From: Betaproteobacteria bacterium
GTDB lineage: Bacteria > Pseudomonadota > Gammaproteobacteria > Burkholderiales > Casimicrobiaceae
NCBI GenBank assembly: GCA_005881895.1
Contig: VBCG01000155.1
Span: 1-32,611, forward strand
DNA: 32,611 nucleotides
Direction: 5' to 3'
Shown: piece by piece, positions 14,848 to 24,349 of the stretch
Numbering within the stretch: position 1 is the stretch's first letter
Layout: every line of letters begins with the position of its first letter
The notes under the pieces: model-generated
Seen by the model: only the letters and a program-made list of their open reading frames with translations
What the model was told of the DNA's origin: nothing
Database searches by the model: none
Program-made: the position numbers and the translations under genes

Positions 14848-15705
14848 TGACGCCGAGCGGACCGTATCCTTCCGGGATCCAGCCCTGCGCGATCATCTGC
14901 ATGCGAATCGCTGCGTCGGTCGTGTAGCGATGATTGGGCGCTGCGCCCTGACCATTGTTGTAGAGCCGATAGACCGCAAGCGCGTTGGCCGGACACGAGC
15001 CATCGGCGAGCACAGCCGGCATGACGTTGAACACGTCGCCCTCGTAGAGCCAATCGGGATTGCTCTTGACGATCGCGCATTCGCTCGCTGCGGGCGTATA
15101 GAAGTGCGAGCTCTTGGGTGCGAACGACGTGCTGAAAAAACGGCAGACCGGCACACTTCCCATCGGCGCGCTCGTCGACGGATAAACGTTGAATGAGCGG
15201 CCGGTGCGCGACCAGCCGGTGAACGTGCCGTTGCCGAGCTTCGTGATCTCGTCGGCAATCGTCGTGACGAAGTAGTGATCGAAGCTCGTGTGGTGGTACT
15301 CGACCACAGCGACGGTCGGCGGCGCGACGCCGAAGACCTGGCCGAGGTAGGCTGCAATGTCGGCGATCATCGCGTCCCATTGCGTCGTATTTTGGATGTA
15401 CAGCGGATAGAGCAGGTCGTACATGTCCGTCTTGCCGTCGGTGTAGGCACCCGGCGTCGTGATCCCGCCGATGATGAGATCGGCGCGATTCGCGCCGGAC
15501 TTGACGCCCCCCGACCCCGTGTCGCGGTATTGGTCCTTCGTGGGATCGGGGTTGTGGCAATCCGCGCACGATGTGGAAACGATTGGTAATAGATTGCGCC
15601 ATTGGCGGCGTTTTGCGCATCTGACGAGAAACCCGTGATGAGCGATAGCATCGCAACGATGCGGGCCACCGAGCGAACCGCGGCGATTTCCCAATCGCGG
15701 GGCAT
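14828..15705 (-). pseudogene. Cytochrome c-like / DUF5648 fusion gene, frameshifted
   Basis: Reading leftward from ATG 15705, the first frame gives a signal-like start and a cytochrome N-terminus (SSDAQNAANGAIYYQS). Near 15580 the frame is lost, and the haem motif CADCH (15554-15568) appears in another frame as VSTSCADCHNPDPTKD. That frame stays open to the stop at 14828. A single missing base would restore QS-VSTSCADCH and give about 292 residues. The second half (VVEYHHTSFDHYFVTTIADE, SHFYTPAASECAIV, WIPEGYGPLGVIMC) matches the DUF5648 repeat, an extracellular domain of unknown function common in Betaproteobacteria. It is either a recent pseudogene or a one-base sequence error. It overlaps the 3' end of apbE. 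Confidence 0.78.
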
Positions 15706-15763
15706 CCGAGCTAAAATCCTTTCTGCGCCGATTTGAGCCAGCTTGCGGGCGCGTTACAAATAC

Positions 15764-15831
15764 GGCTAAAGCGGTGTGGTCAAGGATAAATCCCTGCCAA
15801 CCCGATTAGCCAGCCGCTGGTCGGGTTTTTT
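15764..15831 (+). promoter_or_regulatory. Attenuator-like leader before metX (candidate riboswitch or attenuator)
   Basis: A terminator hairpin is formed by AACCCGA (15799-15805) with TCGGGTT (15821-15827) and CCAGC with GCTGG inside it, followed by six T (15826-15831), ending 17 nt before the metX ATG. A competing fold is possible: GGCTAA (15764-15769) with TTAGCC (15806-15811) and GGTGTGG with CCAACC (15797-15802, one bulge). The two folds share bases and exclude each other. A possible promoter, TTGAGC (15733) and TACAAA (15755), would start transcription near 15767, which would weaken the second fold. I cannot match the leader to a known riboswitch class. Confidence 0.5.
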
Positions 15832-15848
15832 GTTCCCGGTTGTTGCCC

Positions 15849-17666
15849 ATGATGCCGTCGTTTTCCGCCACCACCGTCGCATCCGATACGCCACTATCCG
15901 ACGCGTCTGCTGCGCACAGCGTCGGCATCGCGCGCCCGCAGATCGCCCGCTTTGAAACGCCGCTGCCGCTGGCATGCGGTCGCGCGCTTTCGCAGTACGA
16001 GCTCGCTTATGAGACCTACGGCGAGCTGAATGCCGCGCGCAGCAACGCCGTGCTGGTCTGCCATGCGCTGAACGCGTCGCATCACGTTGCCGGTTACTAC
16101 GCCGACGACCCGAACAATGTCGGTTGGTGGGACAACATGATCGGCCCCGGCAAGCCGCTCGACACCAATCGCTTCTTCGTCGTCGGCGTCAACAATCTAG
16201 GGAGTTGCTTCGGTTCGACTGGCCCGCAATCGATCGATCCGCAAACCGGACGGCCGTATGGCGCCGATTTCCCGCTCGTCACCGTCGAGGATTGGGTCGA
16301 TGCGCAAGCGCGCCTCGCCGACCATCTCGGAATCGAGCGTTGGGCCGCCGCCATGGGCGGCAGCCTCGGGGGAATGCAAGCGCTGGCGTGGGCGACGCGA
16401 TTTCCGACACGCATTCGCCACGCGCTGGTCATCGCGGCTGCGCCCAATTTGTCCGCCGAGAACATCGCGTTCAATGAAGTGGCGCGCCAAGCGATCATGA
16501 CCGACCCCGATTTCCACGGCGGCGACTATTACGCGCATCGCGCGACGCCGCGCCGAGGACTGCGCGTTGCCCGCATGATCGGCCACATCACGTACTTGTC
16601 GGATGAGCAAATGGAGGCGAAATTCGGGCGCCAGCTGCGCGACGGCATCAATTTTTCGTTTGCGCCCGAATTCCAGATCGAATCGTACCTCCGTTATCAA
16701 GGCGAGAAATTCGCCGACTACTACGATGCGAACACGTACCTGCGCATCACCAAGGCGCTCGATTACTTCGACCCGGCGAGTGCGCACGGCGGCGATCTGG
16801 CGCGCTCGCTGTCGACGGCGACGTGCGAATTTCTGGTGGCGGCATTTACCACCGATTGGCGCTTCCCGGCTGCGCGATCGCGCGAAATCGTGAAAGCGCT
16901 CGTCCGCAACAAGCGCCGCCTTTCCTACGCGGAGATCGTCGCGCCGCACGGTCACGACGCGTTCCTTCTCGACGACCGTCACTATCACGCTGTCGTGCGC
17001 GCGTATTTCGATCGAATCGCCGCCGAGACTGAGCCTTCGTCGCCGAAGCCGCGCCGACTATCGCGATCGATGCAGACCAATGGCGTTGCGCGCGCTGATT
17101 ACGCGACGATCGCGCAATGGATCGGCTCGGGTGCGCGCGTGCTGGACCTCGGGTGCGGCGACGGGAGCCTGCTTGCGTACCTGCGCACCGCGCGTGGCGC
17201 GACGGGCTATGGGATCGAAATCGCCAATGCCGGCGTGCTCGCCAGCCTCGAAAACGGTATCGATGTCATCCAGAGCGACTTGGAGCGCGGGCTTGCCGGC
17301 TTCGACGATGCGTCATTCGACTGCGTGATTCTGTCGCAGACATTGCAGGCGATGCGCCATGTCGAGGTCATCGTCGCGGAAATGCTGCGCGTCGGGCGCG
17401 AAGCGATCGTGACCTTTCCCAATTTCGGACACTGGTCGCATCGCGCGCAAATCATGCGCGGCCGGATGCCAGTGTCGAAATCGTTGCCGTATCAGTGGTA
17501 CGACACGCCGAATATCCATTTGTGCACGGTGGCGGACTTCGATGCATTCCTCGCGGCGCGCAAATACGTTCTGCAAGACCGTGTCGTGCTCGCCGGCCGC
17601 AAGCGCGTGCGCATGCTTCCCAACTTGCTTGGCGAGCTCGCAATCTATCGTTTCCGGCGCGGCTAG
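15849..17666 (+). CDS. metX-metW: Homoserine O-acyltransferase fused to MetW methyltransferase-like protein
   Basis: One uninterrupted frame of 605 residues joins two proteins usually encoded separately. Residues about 30-390 are MetX, an alpha/beta hydrolase with nucleophile Ser172 in [13 protein letters not shown], conserved [12 protein letters not shown], and the histidine block [12 protein letters not shown]. It acylates homoserine in methionine synthesis; acetyl- versus succinyl-CoA use cannot be told by eye. Residues 408-605 are MetW, with SAM-binding [12 protein letters not shown] and [20 protein letters not shown]. An in-frame ATG at 17070 begins a stretch of exactly normal MetW length (198 residues), so a separate MetW could also be made by internal initiation. 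ATG 15849 or 15852 starts the protein, without a clear Shine-Dalgarno. An attenuator-like hairpin precedes it. Confidence 0.9.
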   Translation: MMPSFSATTVASDTPLSDASAAHSVGIARPQIARFETPLPLACGRALSQYELAYETYGELNAARSNAVLVCHALNASHHVAGYYADDPNNVGWWDNMIGPGKPLDTNRFFVVGVNNLGSCFGSTGPQSIDPQTGRPYGADFPLVTVEDWVDAQARLADHLGIERWAAAMGGSLGGMQALAWATRFPTRIRHALVIAAAPNLSAENIAFNEVARQAIMTDPDFHGGDYYAHRATPRRGLRVARMIGHITYLSDEQMEAKFGRQLRDGINFSFAPEFQIESYLRYQGEKFADYYDANTYLRITKALDYFDPASAHGGDLARSLSTATCEFLVAAFTTDWRFPAARSREIVKALVRNKRRLSYAEIVAPHGHDAFLLDDRHYHAVVRAYFDRIAAETEPSSPKPRRLSRSMQTNGVARADYATIAQWIGSGARVLDLGCGDGSLLAYLRTARGATGYGIEIANAGVLASLENGIDVIQSDLERGLAGFDDASFDCVILSQTLQAMRHVEVIVAEMLRVGREAIVTFPNFGHWSHRAQIMRGRMPVSKSLPYQWYDTPNIHLCTVADFDAFLAARKYVLQDRVVLAGRKRVRMLPNLLGELAIYRFRRG

Positions 17667-17704
17667 AACCTTGACGTGCGTCGCGTTGCCGCGGATAACC
17701 GGCG

Positions 17705-17732
17705 TTAACGTTCGTTGATCCGCGGCTACAAT
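17705..17732 (+). promoter_or_regulatory. Possible promoter for ampG
   Basis: TACAAT (17727-17732) matches the -10 consensus at 5 of 6 bases. TTAACG (17705-17710) is a partial -35 with a 16-bp spacer. It would place the transcript start almost at the ampG ATG (17739), giving a near-leaderless mRNA, which makes the call weak. Confidence 0.3.
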
Positions 17733-17738
17733 GGCGCC

Positions 17739-19073
17739 ATGCCAGCGCCGCCCACCGCCTCCGTAACCGACACGTCAATTCCGCGACTTGACCCTGTAAC
17801 CAGCGCTTCCCGCATCGCACCCGCTACGCCATCATGGCGCGACGCGATCTTCAACCGGCGGATGCTTATCTGCGTGTTCACCGGTTTTTCGTCCGGCCTG
17901 CCGCTGTGGCTGCTCATCAATCTTCTTCCGGCGTGGCTTCGCTCCGAACAAGTCGATCTGACGTCGATCGGTCTGTTCACGCTGATGCAGCTGCCGTACA
18001 CGTGGAAGTTCCTGTGGTCGCCGCTGATGGACCGCTACGCGTTGCCGGTGCTGGGCCGCCGGCGCGGCTGGATGCTGATCACGCAAATCGCGCTGCTCGT
18101 ATGCATTCCGATGTTCGGCGCGCTCGATCCGCGGTTCGATTTGTGGACGATCGCATGGCTCACCGCGGTGGTCGCGTTCCTCTCCGCCAGCCAGGACATC
18201 GTGCTCGATGCCTATCGCCGGGAGCTTCTGCCCGACGCCGAGCTGGGGCTCGGCAATTCCATCCACGTGCAGGCGTACCGCGTGTCGAGCCTGATACCCG
18301 GCGCGCTCGCGCTGATCCTCGCCGACCACATCGCGTGGCAAAGCGTGTTCACGATCACCGCGCTGTTCATGCTGCCCGGCATCGTCAACACGCTTGTCGT
18401 GAACGAGCCTCGGCTTGCGCGGAGCGCGCCGCGAACGCTCGCCGAGGCGGTCGTCGAGCCCTTTCACGAATTCATCACGCGCGCGGGGTGGCGTCAGGCG
18501 CTGCTGATTCTGACCTTCATATTCCTGTACAACTTAGGTGCGAGCATGTCGACGGCGCTGGCGACGCCGTTTTATCTCGACACCGGTTTCACCAAATCCG
18601 AAATTGGTTTGATTGCGAAGAATGCGGGACTCTGGGCGAGCGTCGCCGGCGGATTGCTCGGCGGTCTCTGGATGATCCGGATCGGCATCAATCGCGGATT
18701 GTGGTTGTTCGGCGCCGTGCAGCTCGTATCGATCCTGGGCTTTGCGTTGCTTGCGCATGAGCATCGCGCCGACCGCGTGCTGCTCGCGCTCGTCATCGGC
18801 TTCGAAGCGCTCGGGGTCGGTCTCGCCACCGCCGCTTTCATCGCCTTCATCGCGCGCACGACCGATCCACGCTACACGGCGACCCAGTTCGCGCTCTTCA
18901 CGAGCCTCGCCGTGGTTCCGCGCACGTTGATCAACTCGACGACAGGCTGGATCGTCGAGCGTATCGGCTGGTTCGATTTTTTCCTGCTGTGCGCGCTGTT
19001 GGCGCTTCCGGGAATGGCGTTGCTGTGGCGTGTTGCGCCGTGGAGAGAACCCTTGACGAAAATCGACCGATGA
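17739..19073 (+). CDS. ampG: AmpG family muropeptide permease (MFS)
   Basis: The 444-residue protein is a 12-plus-segment membrane transporter. Family features include FTGFSSGLPLWLLINLLPAW near the first segment, WKFLWSPLMDRYALPVLGRR in the first cytoplasmic loop, and SASQDIVLDAYRRELLPDAE, the conserved aspartate-containing helix of AmpG. It imports anhydro-muropeptides released during cell wall turnover into the cytoplasm, and in bacteria with AmpC regulation it feeds the inducing signal. No ampC or ampR is visible. ATG 17739 gives an approximately 35-residue polar tail before the first segment. Its stop overlaps the next gene's start (ATGA), so the methyltransferase is probably co-translated. 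Confidence 0.9.
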   Translation: MPAPPTASVTDTSIPRLDPVTSASRIAPATPSWRDAIFNRRMLICVFTGFSSGLPLWLLINLLPAWLRSEQVDLTSIGLFTLMQLPYTWKFLWSPLMDRYALPVLGRRRGWMLITQIALLVCIPMFGALDPRFDLWTIAWLTAVVAFLSASQDIVLDAYRRELLPDAELGLGNSIHVQAYRVSSLIPGALALILADHIAWQSVFTITALFMLPGIVNTLVVNEPRLARSAPRTLAEAVVEPFHEFITRAGWRQALLILTFIFLYNLGASMSTALATPFYLDTGFTKSEIGLIAKNAGLWASVAGGLLGGLWMIRIGINRGLWLFGAVQLVSILGFALLAHEHRADRVLLALVIGFEALGVGLATAAFIAFIARTTDPRYTATQFALFTSLAVVPRTLINSTTGWIVERIGWFDFFLLCALLALPGMALLWRVAPWREPLTKIDR

Positions 19074-19828
19074 ACCGGCAGAAATTCAGCGCGATCGCGC
19101 ACCGCGACCACGATTATTGCAATCCGATCTCTCCCACGAAGGTCGAGCGCCTGCTCGATCTGCTGCCGCTCGACGCCTCTTCACGCGTGCTCGACCTTGG
19201 CTGCGGCCGGGCCGAGCTTTCGTTGCGGATCATTGAGCGCTTTGGCTCGACCGTCGTCGCCGTCGACAATTCCTCGATGATGCTCGACGCCGCGCGCGAG
19301 CGAGCCGAATGGACCGGCGCACTGGCCAAGTTGCACCTGGACGACATCGACATTCGTGAGTTTCGCGCCGACCCCGAGACGTTTCATCTTTCGGTGATGC
19401 TGGGCGGCGGCGGAATCGCCGGCGGCATGGCGGGGGTCTGCAACCAGCTCAAGGTCTGGACCAAATCCGGCGGCTACGTGTTGATCGGCGAGGGATTCTG
19501 GCGGAAAAAGCCGCCTGCGGAATACCTGGCGCTGCTCGACGGCAGCGAAGGCGAGTTTCTCGATCACCGCGGCAACGTTCGCGTCGGTATCGACGCCGGT
19601 CTCATTCCGATGCACGCGACGACCGCTTCGCTCGACGAATGGGACGAATACGAATGGAAATACTGCCGGTCGATCGAGCGCTACGCGCGCGAGCAGCCGG
19701 AGGATCCTGACACGCCGGCGTTTCTCGAGCGCGTTCGCCGTTGGCGCGATGGTTATCTGCGCTGGGGACGTGACACGCTGGGTTTCGGGCTCTACCTGTT
19801 CTACCGGCCCGGACCGTTCGTCGGTTAG
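19070..19828 (+). CDS. SAM-dependent methyltransferase, class I, unknown substrate
   Basis: The 252-residue protein carries a class I methyltransferase core. Motif I is [16 protein letters not shown] (residues 39-54), and the acidic end of strand 2 is AVDNSSMMLD. GGYVLIGEGFWRKKPP follows, reminiscent of cyclopropane/ubiquinone-type methyltransferases, and the C-terminus is rich in aromatic and charged residues. It starts with NRQKFSAIAHRDHDYCNPIS, a pattern seen in small stand-alone methyltransferases. The target is unknown. The ATG overlaps the ampG stop by four bases, so it belongs to the ampG transcript, though a functional link is only a guess. Confidence 0.8.
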   Translation: MNRQKFSAIAHRDHDYCNPISPTKVERLLDLLPLDASSRVLDLGCGRAELSLRIIERFGSTVVAVDNSSMMLDAARERAEWTGALAKLHLDDIDIREFRADPETFHLSVMLGGGGIAGGMAGVCNQLKVWTKSGGYVLIGEGFWRKKPPAEYLALLDGSEGEFLDHRGNVRVGIDAGLIPMHATTASLDEWDEYEWKYCRSIERYAREQPEDPDTPAFLERVRRWRDGYLRWGRDTLGFGLYLFYRPGPFVG

Positions 19829-20069
19829 GCCGGATGTTTCACCGGAGCGCGGGAATTTGGCGAGATGGTTTGCGGCCTGGATCGGTTGCAGCCAACGAAG
19901 CCAATAGCAGAGACTATTGGCGAGGAGGGCAAGCCCGAGCCAGGTGCAAAGCGGCCGCCAAAAACCGCGCAGGCCAAATGTGCGAGCCGCACGTCTGGCG
20001 TAGAGGGAGAGAGCGCTGAATTGACAAAGGCTTCCATCGAAGGGTGGCCGGTCTGGTGAGATATCCGGG
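19829..20069. other. Non-coding gap with a short perfect hairpin
   Basis: The 241 bp between the methyltransferase and the convergent ABC-F gene contain no credible gene. GCCAATAG (19900-19907) and CTATTGGC (19914-19921) form a perfect 8-bp stem with a 6-nt loop. No T-run follows on either strand, so terminator function is doubtful, though its place between two converging genes would suit one. Confidence 0.45.
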
Positions 20070-21995
20070 CTAGGCCTGTCGCTCCAGCGCTTCGGCGAGC
20101 TCGAGCCATTCCGCTTCGAGACGCGCCAGCTGCCAGGTGAGCTCGCCTTGCCGCGCAAGCGTGGTCTTGAGCGTTTCACGCGCGTTGCCGGCGTAAGCGT
20201 CGCTGCTCGCGAGCCACGTGTCGATCGTCTTCTTCTCGGCGTTCAGTGTGTCCATCTCGCGCTCAAGCGCTCGCTGCCGCGTGAGCAGCGGCTTGCGCGC
20301 CGATGAACGCCGCGCTCGCGCATCGGCTTCGGCACGTTTTTGCGCACGGCGGTCGTCGCTCGGGCGGGTGTCTGCGCGCGAATCCGGTTGCGTGCGCCGC
20401 TGTCGTCCCAGCACCCAATCGGCATAGTCGTCGAGATCGCCTTCGAACGGCGCAACGCGTCCATCCGCGACGAGCCAAAGCTCATCCGCGGTGGCGCGCA
20501 GCAGGTGCCGGTCGTGCGCGACGACAATCAGCGCGCCGTCATAATCCTGCAGCGCCTCGGTCAGCGCTTCGCGCATCTCGATGTCGAGATGGTTTGTCGG
20601 CTCGTCAAGGAGTAGCAGATCCGGACGGTTGCGGACGATCAATGCAAGCGTCAATCGCGCTTTCTCTCCGCCGGAAAGGCGCTCGACTGACGCCGTCGCC
20701 ATGTCGCCGCGAATGTCGAAACCGCCGAGATAGTCGCGCAGCGCCTGCTCGCGGGTCGCGGGCTCGAGCCGCTGCAAATGCCCAAGCGGCGAGTCGTCGA
20801 TGCGCAGCGCATCGACCTGATGCTGCGCGAAATAGCCGATTCGCAGGTTCTGGTGCGCGATCCGTTTGCCCGCCTCGAGTGGAAGCGCGCCCGCGATCCC
20901 TTTCAACAGCGTCGATTTGCCGGCGCCGTTGGGCCCGAGCAATCCGATGCGTGCGCCGGCCAGAATGCTCCATTCGACATCCGCCAGTACCGGCGCATTA
21001 TCGGCGTAGCCGAGCGTCGCGTGATCCAGGCGTACGAGCTGGTGCGCAGCAATGGTCGCCGGCGCGAAGGAAAATTCGAACGGACTGTCGACGTGCGCCG
21101 CGGCGATCAGCTCCATTCGTTCGATGGCTCTGATGCGGCTTTGCGCCTGCTTCGCCTTCGTCGCTTTGGCGCGAAAGCGATCGACGAACGCCTGCAGATG
21201 CGCAATCTGCCGTTGCTGCTTCGTGTACGCGGCCTGTTGCTGCGCGAGCACTTGCGCGCGCTCGCGCTCGAACTGCGTGTAGTTGCCGGCGTAAACGCGC
21301 AGCTTGCGCGCATCGACATGAACGATCGAACGCACGACGGCATCAAGGAAGTCGCGGTCGTGCGTAATGAGAAAGAGCGTACCGGGATAGCGGACGAGCC
21401 AGTCTTCGAGCCATAGCACGGCGTCGAGATCGAGATGGTTCGTGGGCTCGTCCAACAGCAGCAGATCGGACGGACACATCAGCGCCTGCGCGAGATTGAG
21501 CCGCATCCGGAACCCGCCGGAGAACGTTGCCACGGGATCGCTTTGTCGATGCTCGGGTACGCCGAGACCCGCGAGCAGCGTGGCTGCGCGAGCGCGCGCG
21601 CTGTAGCCGTCGAGTACTTCGTATCGATGATGCAGCTCGGCCAAACGGCTGCCGTGCCCTAGATGGTCATGTTGCGGTTGATGATCCGCGCTCGCTGCGG
21701 CCAGCGCGCGTTCGACGTCGCGGAGCTCGCGATCGCCGTCGATCACATAATCGATCGCGGGAATTTCGACGGCCGGCGTCTCCTGCGCCACGTGCGCGAG
21801 CTTCCACTTCGGCGGCAGCTCGATAGCGCCCGAATCCGGCGCGATCTCGCCGCGAATCGCAGCAAAGAGAGTCGACTTGCCACAGCCGTTAGCCCCGATG
21901 AGCCCCGTCTTGTGGCCGACGGGAAGCGTGAGATTGGCGCCGTCGAAGAGCTTTTTCGTGCCGCGCGAAAGCGTCAGATCGGTAATGCGCAGCAT
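20070..21995 (-). CDS. yheS: ABC-F family ATPase, YheS-like
   Basis: The 641-residue soluble protein has two ATP-binding domains and no membrane segments. Domain 1 has Walker A GLIGANGCGKST (residues 31-42), signature FSGGFRMRL and Walker B LLLLDEPTNHLD. A charged linker follows, then domain 2 with GLLGPNGAGKST, LSGGEKARL and LLLLDEPTNHLD. YVIDGDRELRDVE in the first domain is typical of YheS rather than Uup or EttA. A coiled C-terminal tail (RQGELTWQLARLEAEWLELA) is also present. ABC-F proteins act on ribosomes, resolving stalled translation or providing antibiotic protection. ATG 21995 begins directly at the family start, MLRITDLTLSRG. Convergent with the methyltransferase gene. Confidence 0.88.
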   Translation of the reverse strand: MLRITDLTLSRGTKKLFDGANLTLPVGHKTGLIGANGCGKSTLFAAIRGEIAPDSGAIELPPKWKLAHVAQETPAVEIPAIDYVIDGDRELRDVERALAAASADHQPQHDHLGHGSRLAELHHRYEVLDGYSARARAATLLAGLGVPEHRQSDPVATFSGGFRMRLNLAQALMCPSDLLLLDEPTNHLDLDAVLWLEDWLVRYPGTLFLITHDRDFLDAVVRSIVHVDARKLRVYAGNYTQFERERAQVLAQQQAAYTKQQRQIAHLQAFVDRFRAKATKAKQAQSRIRAIERMELIAAAHVDSPFEFSFAPATIAAHQLVRLDHATLGYADNAPVLADVEWSILAGARIGLLGPNGAGKSTLLKGIAGALPLEAGKRIAHQNLRIGYFAQHQVDALRIDDSPLGHLQRLEPATREQALRDYLGGFDIRGDMATASVERLSGGEKARLTLALIVRNRPDLLLLDEPTNHLDIEMREALTEALQDYDGALIVVAHDRHLLRATADELWLVADGRVAPFEGDLDDYADWVLGRQRRTQPDSRADTRPSDDRRAQKRAEADARARRSSARKPLLTRQRALEREMDTLNAEKKTIDTWLASSDAYAGNARETLKTTLARQGELTWQLARLEAEWLELAEALERQA

Positions 21996-22021
21996 GTTCT
22001 AAACCGGCGCCGCGTCATAGA

Positions 22022-22798
22022 TTAGCGGAGCTCGAACGCGTAATCGATCACGAGCGGCGCATGGTCCGAGAATCGCCGGTTCTTGTAGATCGAAACCGCA
22101 TGCGCCGACGCCGCAATGCCGGGCGTGGCGATCTGATAGTCGATGCGCCAGCCGACATTCTTCTTCCACGCCTGGCCGCGATTGGACCACCACGTGTACT
22201 GCTCCGGCCGCGCGTCGACACGGCGAAAGACGTCGACGAATCCCAGCTCATCGAAAACGCGCGTGAGCCATGCACGTTCGTCCGGCAGAAAGCCCGAATT
22301 CTTTTGGTTGCTGCGCCAGTTCTTGAGATCGATCGGTTGATGCGCGATGTTCCAGTCGCCGCACAAGATCACTTCACGGCCGGAACCGACGAGCCGTCCG
22401 AGATGAGGAAGAAACACTTCGAGGAAACGGTATTTCGACGCTTGTCGATGCGGTCCGCTCGACCCTGACGGCAAGTACAAGCTCACGATCGACAAGTCCG
22501 TGAAATCTGCCTGGAGGAAACGACCTTCGCGGTCGAATTCGTCGTGTCCGAATCCGGCGATGTGACGATGCGGCGATTTCGAATACAGCGCGACGCCGCT
22601 ATAGCCTTTGCGTTCGGCTGCGTGGAAGGTCGCGTGCGCTTTGCGTGGCGCGCGCAAGCTGCGCGGCACGTCGCATTCGAGACACTTGATCTCCTGTACG
22701 CAGACGACGTCCCATGGCTCGGCGCGCGCCAGCCAGCGTGCGAAGCCCTTGCGCTCGGCAGCGCGCAAACCGTTGACATTGAGCGTGATGATTCGCAT
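22022..22798 (-). CDS. xthA: Exodeoxyribonuclease III (AP endonuclease family)
   Basis: The 258-residue protein has all exonuclease III motifs in order: [13 protein letters not shown] at the start, VCVQEIK with the metal-binding glutamate, [23 protein letters not shown] with catalytic Asp and Asn, [12 protein letters not shown], and [11 protein letters not shown] with the catalytic Asp-His. It nicks DNA at abasic sites and degrades duplex DNA from 3' ends during repair, in the cytoplasm. Length is normal. ATG 22798 is 96 bp from the divergent pyrE start, so the two share a promoter region. The 26-bp gap to yheS downstream suggests co-transcription with it. Confidence 0.93.
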   Translation of the reverse strand: MRIITLNVNGLRAAERKGFARWLARAEPWDVVCVQEIKCLECDVPRSLRAPRKAHATFHAAERKGYSGVALYSKSPHRHIAGFGHDEFDREGRFLQADFTDLSIVSLYLPSGSSGPHRQASKYRFLEVFLPHLGRLVGSGREVILCGDWNIAHQPIDLKNWRSNQKNSGFLPDERAWLTRVFDELGFVDVFRRVDARPEQYTWWSNRGQAWKKNVGWRIDYQIATPGIAASAHAVSIYKNRRFSDHAPLVIDYAFELR

Positions 22799-22894
22799 CG
22801 TGCGCTACAAATTGCAAGGGCGGGGAGTGTACATGAGCGCGGCGTTACGCCGGTTCGCTATACTCGACAGAATCGTTCAAGACGCAGTCCACGA

Positions 22895-23536
22895 ATGAGT
22901 GATTTCCGCCAGCATTTTCTCGCGTTTGCATTGGCACGCGAAGTGCTACGTTTCGGTGAATTCGTAACGAAGGCGGGGCGCAAGAGTCCATACTTTTTCA
23001 ACGCCGGTCTGTTCAGCGACGGCGAGAGTTTGCGAGAGCTCGGCCGATTTTATGCGCGGGCACTTGTCGACTCGGGCGTCGCCTGCGACGGCCTTTTCGG
23101 TCCCGCCTACAAGGGAATCACGCTGGCGGCGGCCGCTGCCATTGGACTGGCCGAAATTGGGCACAATTTGCCGTACAGCTACAACCGCAAGGAGATCAAG
23201 GATCATGGTGAAGGCGGAGTCGTCGTCGGTGCGCCGTTAAACGGACGAATCGTCATTGTCGATGACGTCATCACCTCGGGAACTTCGGTGCGCGAATCGG
23301 TCGAATTGATTCGCGCACACCGTGCAACGCCGGCCGGCGTTCTGATTGCGCTCGATCGGATGGAACGAGGACAAGGCGAGCGGTCGGCAGTGCGAGAAGT
23401 GCAGGAAACGTTCGGCATACCCGTGGTGGCGATCGCCACGCTGGACGATGTGATGACGTTCATCGCGGGACGGAGCGATTTGACGCAGCATGCGTCGCCA
23501 GTCGCGGCGTACCGCGCGCAATACGGCGCGCGATGA
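22895..23536 (+). CDS. pyrE: Orotate phosphoribosyltransferase
   Basis: The 213-residue protein matches proteobacterial PyrE in length. It begins [20 protein letters not shown], followed by [18 protein letters not shown] and [14 protein letters not shown]. The catalytic flexible loop is [12 protein letters not shown], and the PRPP-binding motif is [12 protein letters not shown]. It converts orotate and PRPP to OMP in pyrimidine synthesis. ATG 22895 gives the standard N-terminus; longer upstream reading is antisense to the exonuclease gene. A -10-like TATACT lies at 22859-22864 without a good -35. The DUF4124 gene starts 21 bp after the stop and may be co-transcribed. Confidence 0.95.
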   Translation: MSDFRQHFLAFALAREVLRFGEFVTKAGRKSPYFFNAGLFSDGESLRELGRFYARALVDSGVACDGLFGPAYKGITLAAAAAIGLAEIGHNLPYSYNRKEIKDHGEGGVVVGAPLNGRIVIVDDVITSGTSVRESVELIRAHRATPAGVLIALDRMERGQGERSAVREVQETFGIPVVAIATLDDVMTFIAGRSDLTQHASPVAAYRAQYGAR

Positions 23537-23557
23537 ACCGCAAGAGGACGACATCAG

Positions 23558-24328
23558 ATGAACACAGATTCGCAATATCCGCAGGTTGAACGAGCGAAGA
23601 ATGACGCTCCGGCGTCTCCTTCGCGCAACGACTGGAGGCGCTCGGTCCTTCTCGCCGGCGTGTTGCTGCTGCTGGCGCTCGCCTACACCGCCTCGCGCGA
23701 CGCACACGCGGTCACATACAAATGGGTCGACGACAAGGGCATCGTCCACTATTCCGACAAGATGCCCGCCGACGCAGTCAACCGCGGTCATGTCGAGCTC
23801 GACAAGCAGGGCGTGCACCTCAAGAAGACCGATGCCGCGCTGACCCCTGAAGAATTACGCGTCCGCGCTGCCGATGTGGAACGCCAACGGCAGGAAGCCA
23901 AGGAACGCGAAGTGCTTGCCCGGCGCGATCGTGCGCTTCTTGCGTCGTATACCCGCGAAGAGGATCTCGATTTGGCCCGTCAGCGAGCGCTCACGACGAT
24001 CGACGGCCAGATGCAATCGGCGCGCGTCTACGCCGCAGCGCTCGTGAAACGGCAGCAGGAGATCCTCGAAAAGAAACCGACGGCTGGCAACAAGGGTGCT
24101 CCGTCTGCCCTCGAGCGCGAGCTCGAAAACGTCGAAGCGGAGCTGACCAAAACGAACGCGCTGATCGAGACCAAGAAGCAGGAGAGCATCGGCGTTGCAA
24201 CGAAATACGACATCGACAAACAACGTTGGCGGATGCTGCATGTGAACGCCGAGCTCGCAGGATCCATTGCAACTTCCCAGGCTGGCGGAAGCGCCGTGAA
24301 CGTGTTGCCGACAAGCGCAACCCGATAA
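23558..24328 (+). CDS. DUF4124 domain envelope protein with coiled region
   Basis: The 256-residue protein has a polar N-terminal segment of about 25 residues, one hydrophobic segment (SVLLAGVLLLLALAYTA, about residues 29-45) and then a DUF4124 domain starting VTYKWVDDKGIVHYSDKMP. DUF4124 proteins are exported proteins of unknown function common in Beta- and Gammaproteobacteria. The remainder is highly charged and probably helical or coiled (VERQRQEAKEREVLARRD, ERELENVEAELTKTNALIE). It is likely anchored in or exported through the inner membrane. It follows pyrE closely, and an intrinsic terminator lies 21 bp beyond its stop. Confidence 0.82.
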   Translation: MNTDSQYPQVERAKNDAPASPSRNDWRRSVLLAGVLLLLALAYTASRDAHAVTYKWVDDKGIVHYSDKMPADAVNRGHVELDKQGVHLKKTDAALTPEELRVRAADVERQRQEAKEREVLARRDRALLASYTREEDLDLARQRALTTIDGQMQSARVYAAALVKRQQEILEKKPTAGNKGAPSALERELENVEAELTKTNALIETKKQESIGVATKYDIDKQRWRMLHVNAELAGSIATSQAGGSAVNVLPTSATR

Positions 24329-24349
24329 GAACGTAGTCTCGCTCAGGGA

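Noticed and set aside
19834-20109. Possible small genes on either strand between the methyltransferase and yheS-like gene
   Set aside because: Frames of 60-94 codons have no recognisable features, and the minus frame overlaps the 3' end of the ABC-F gene.
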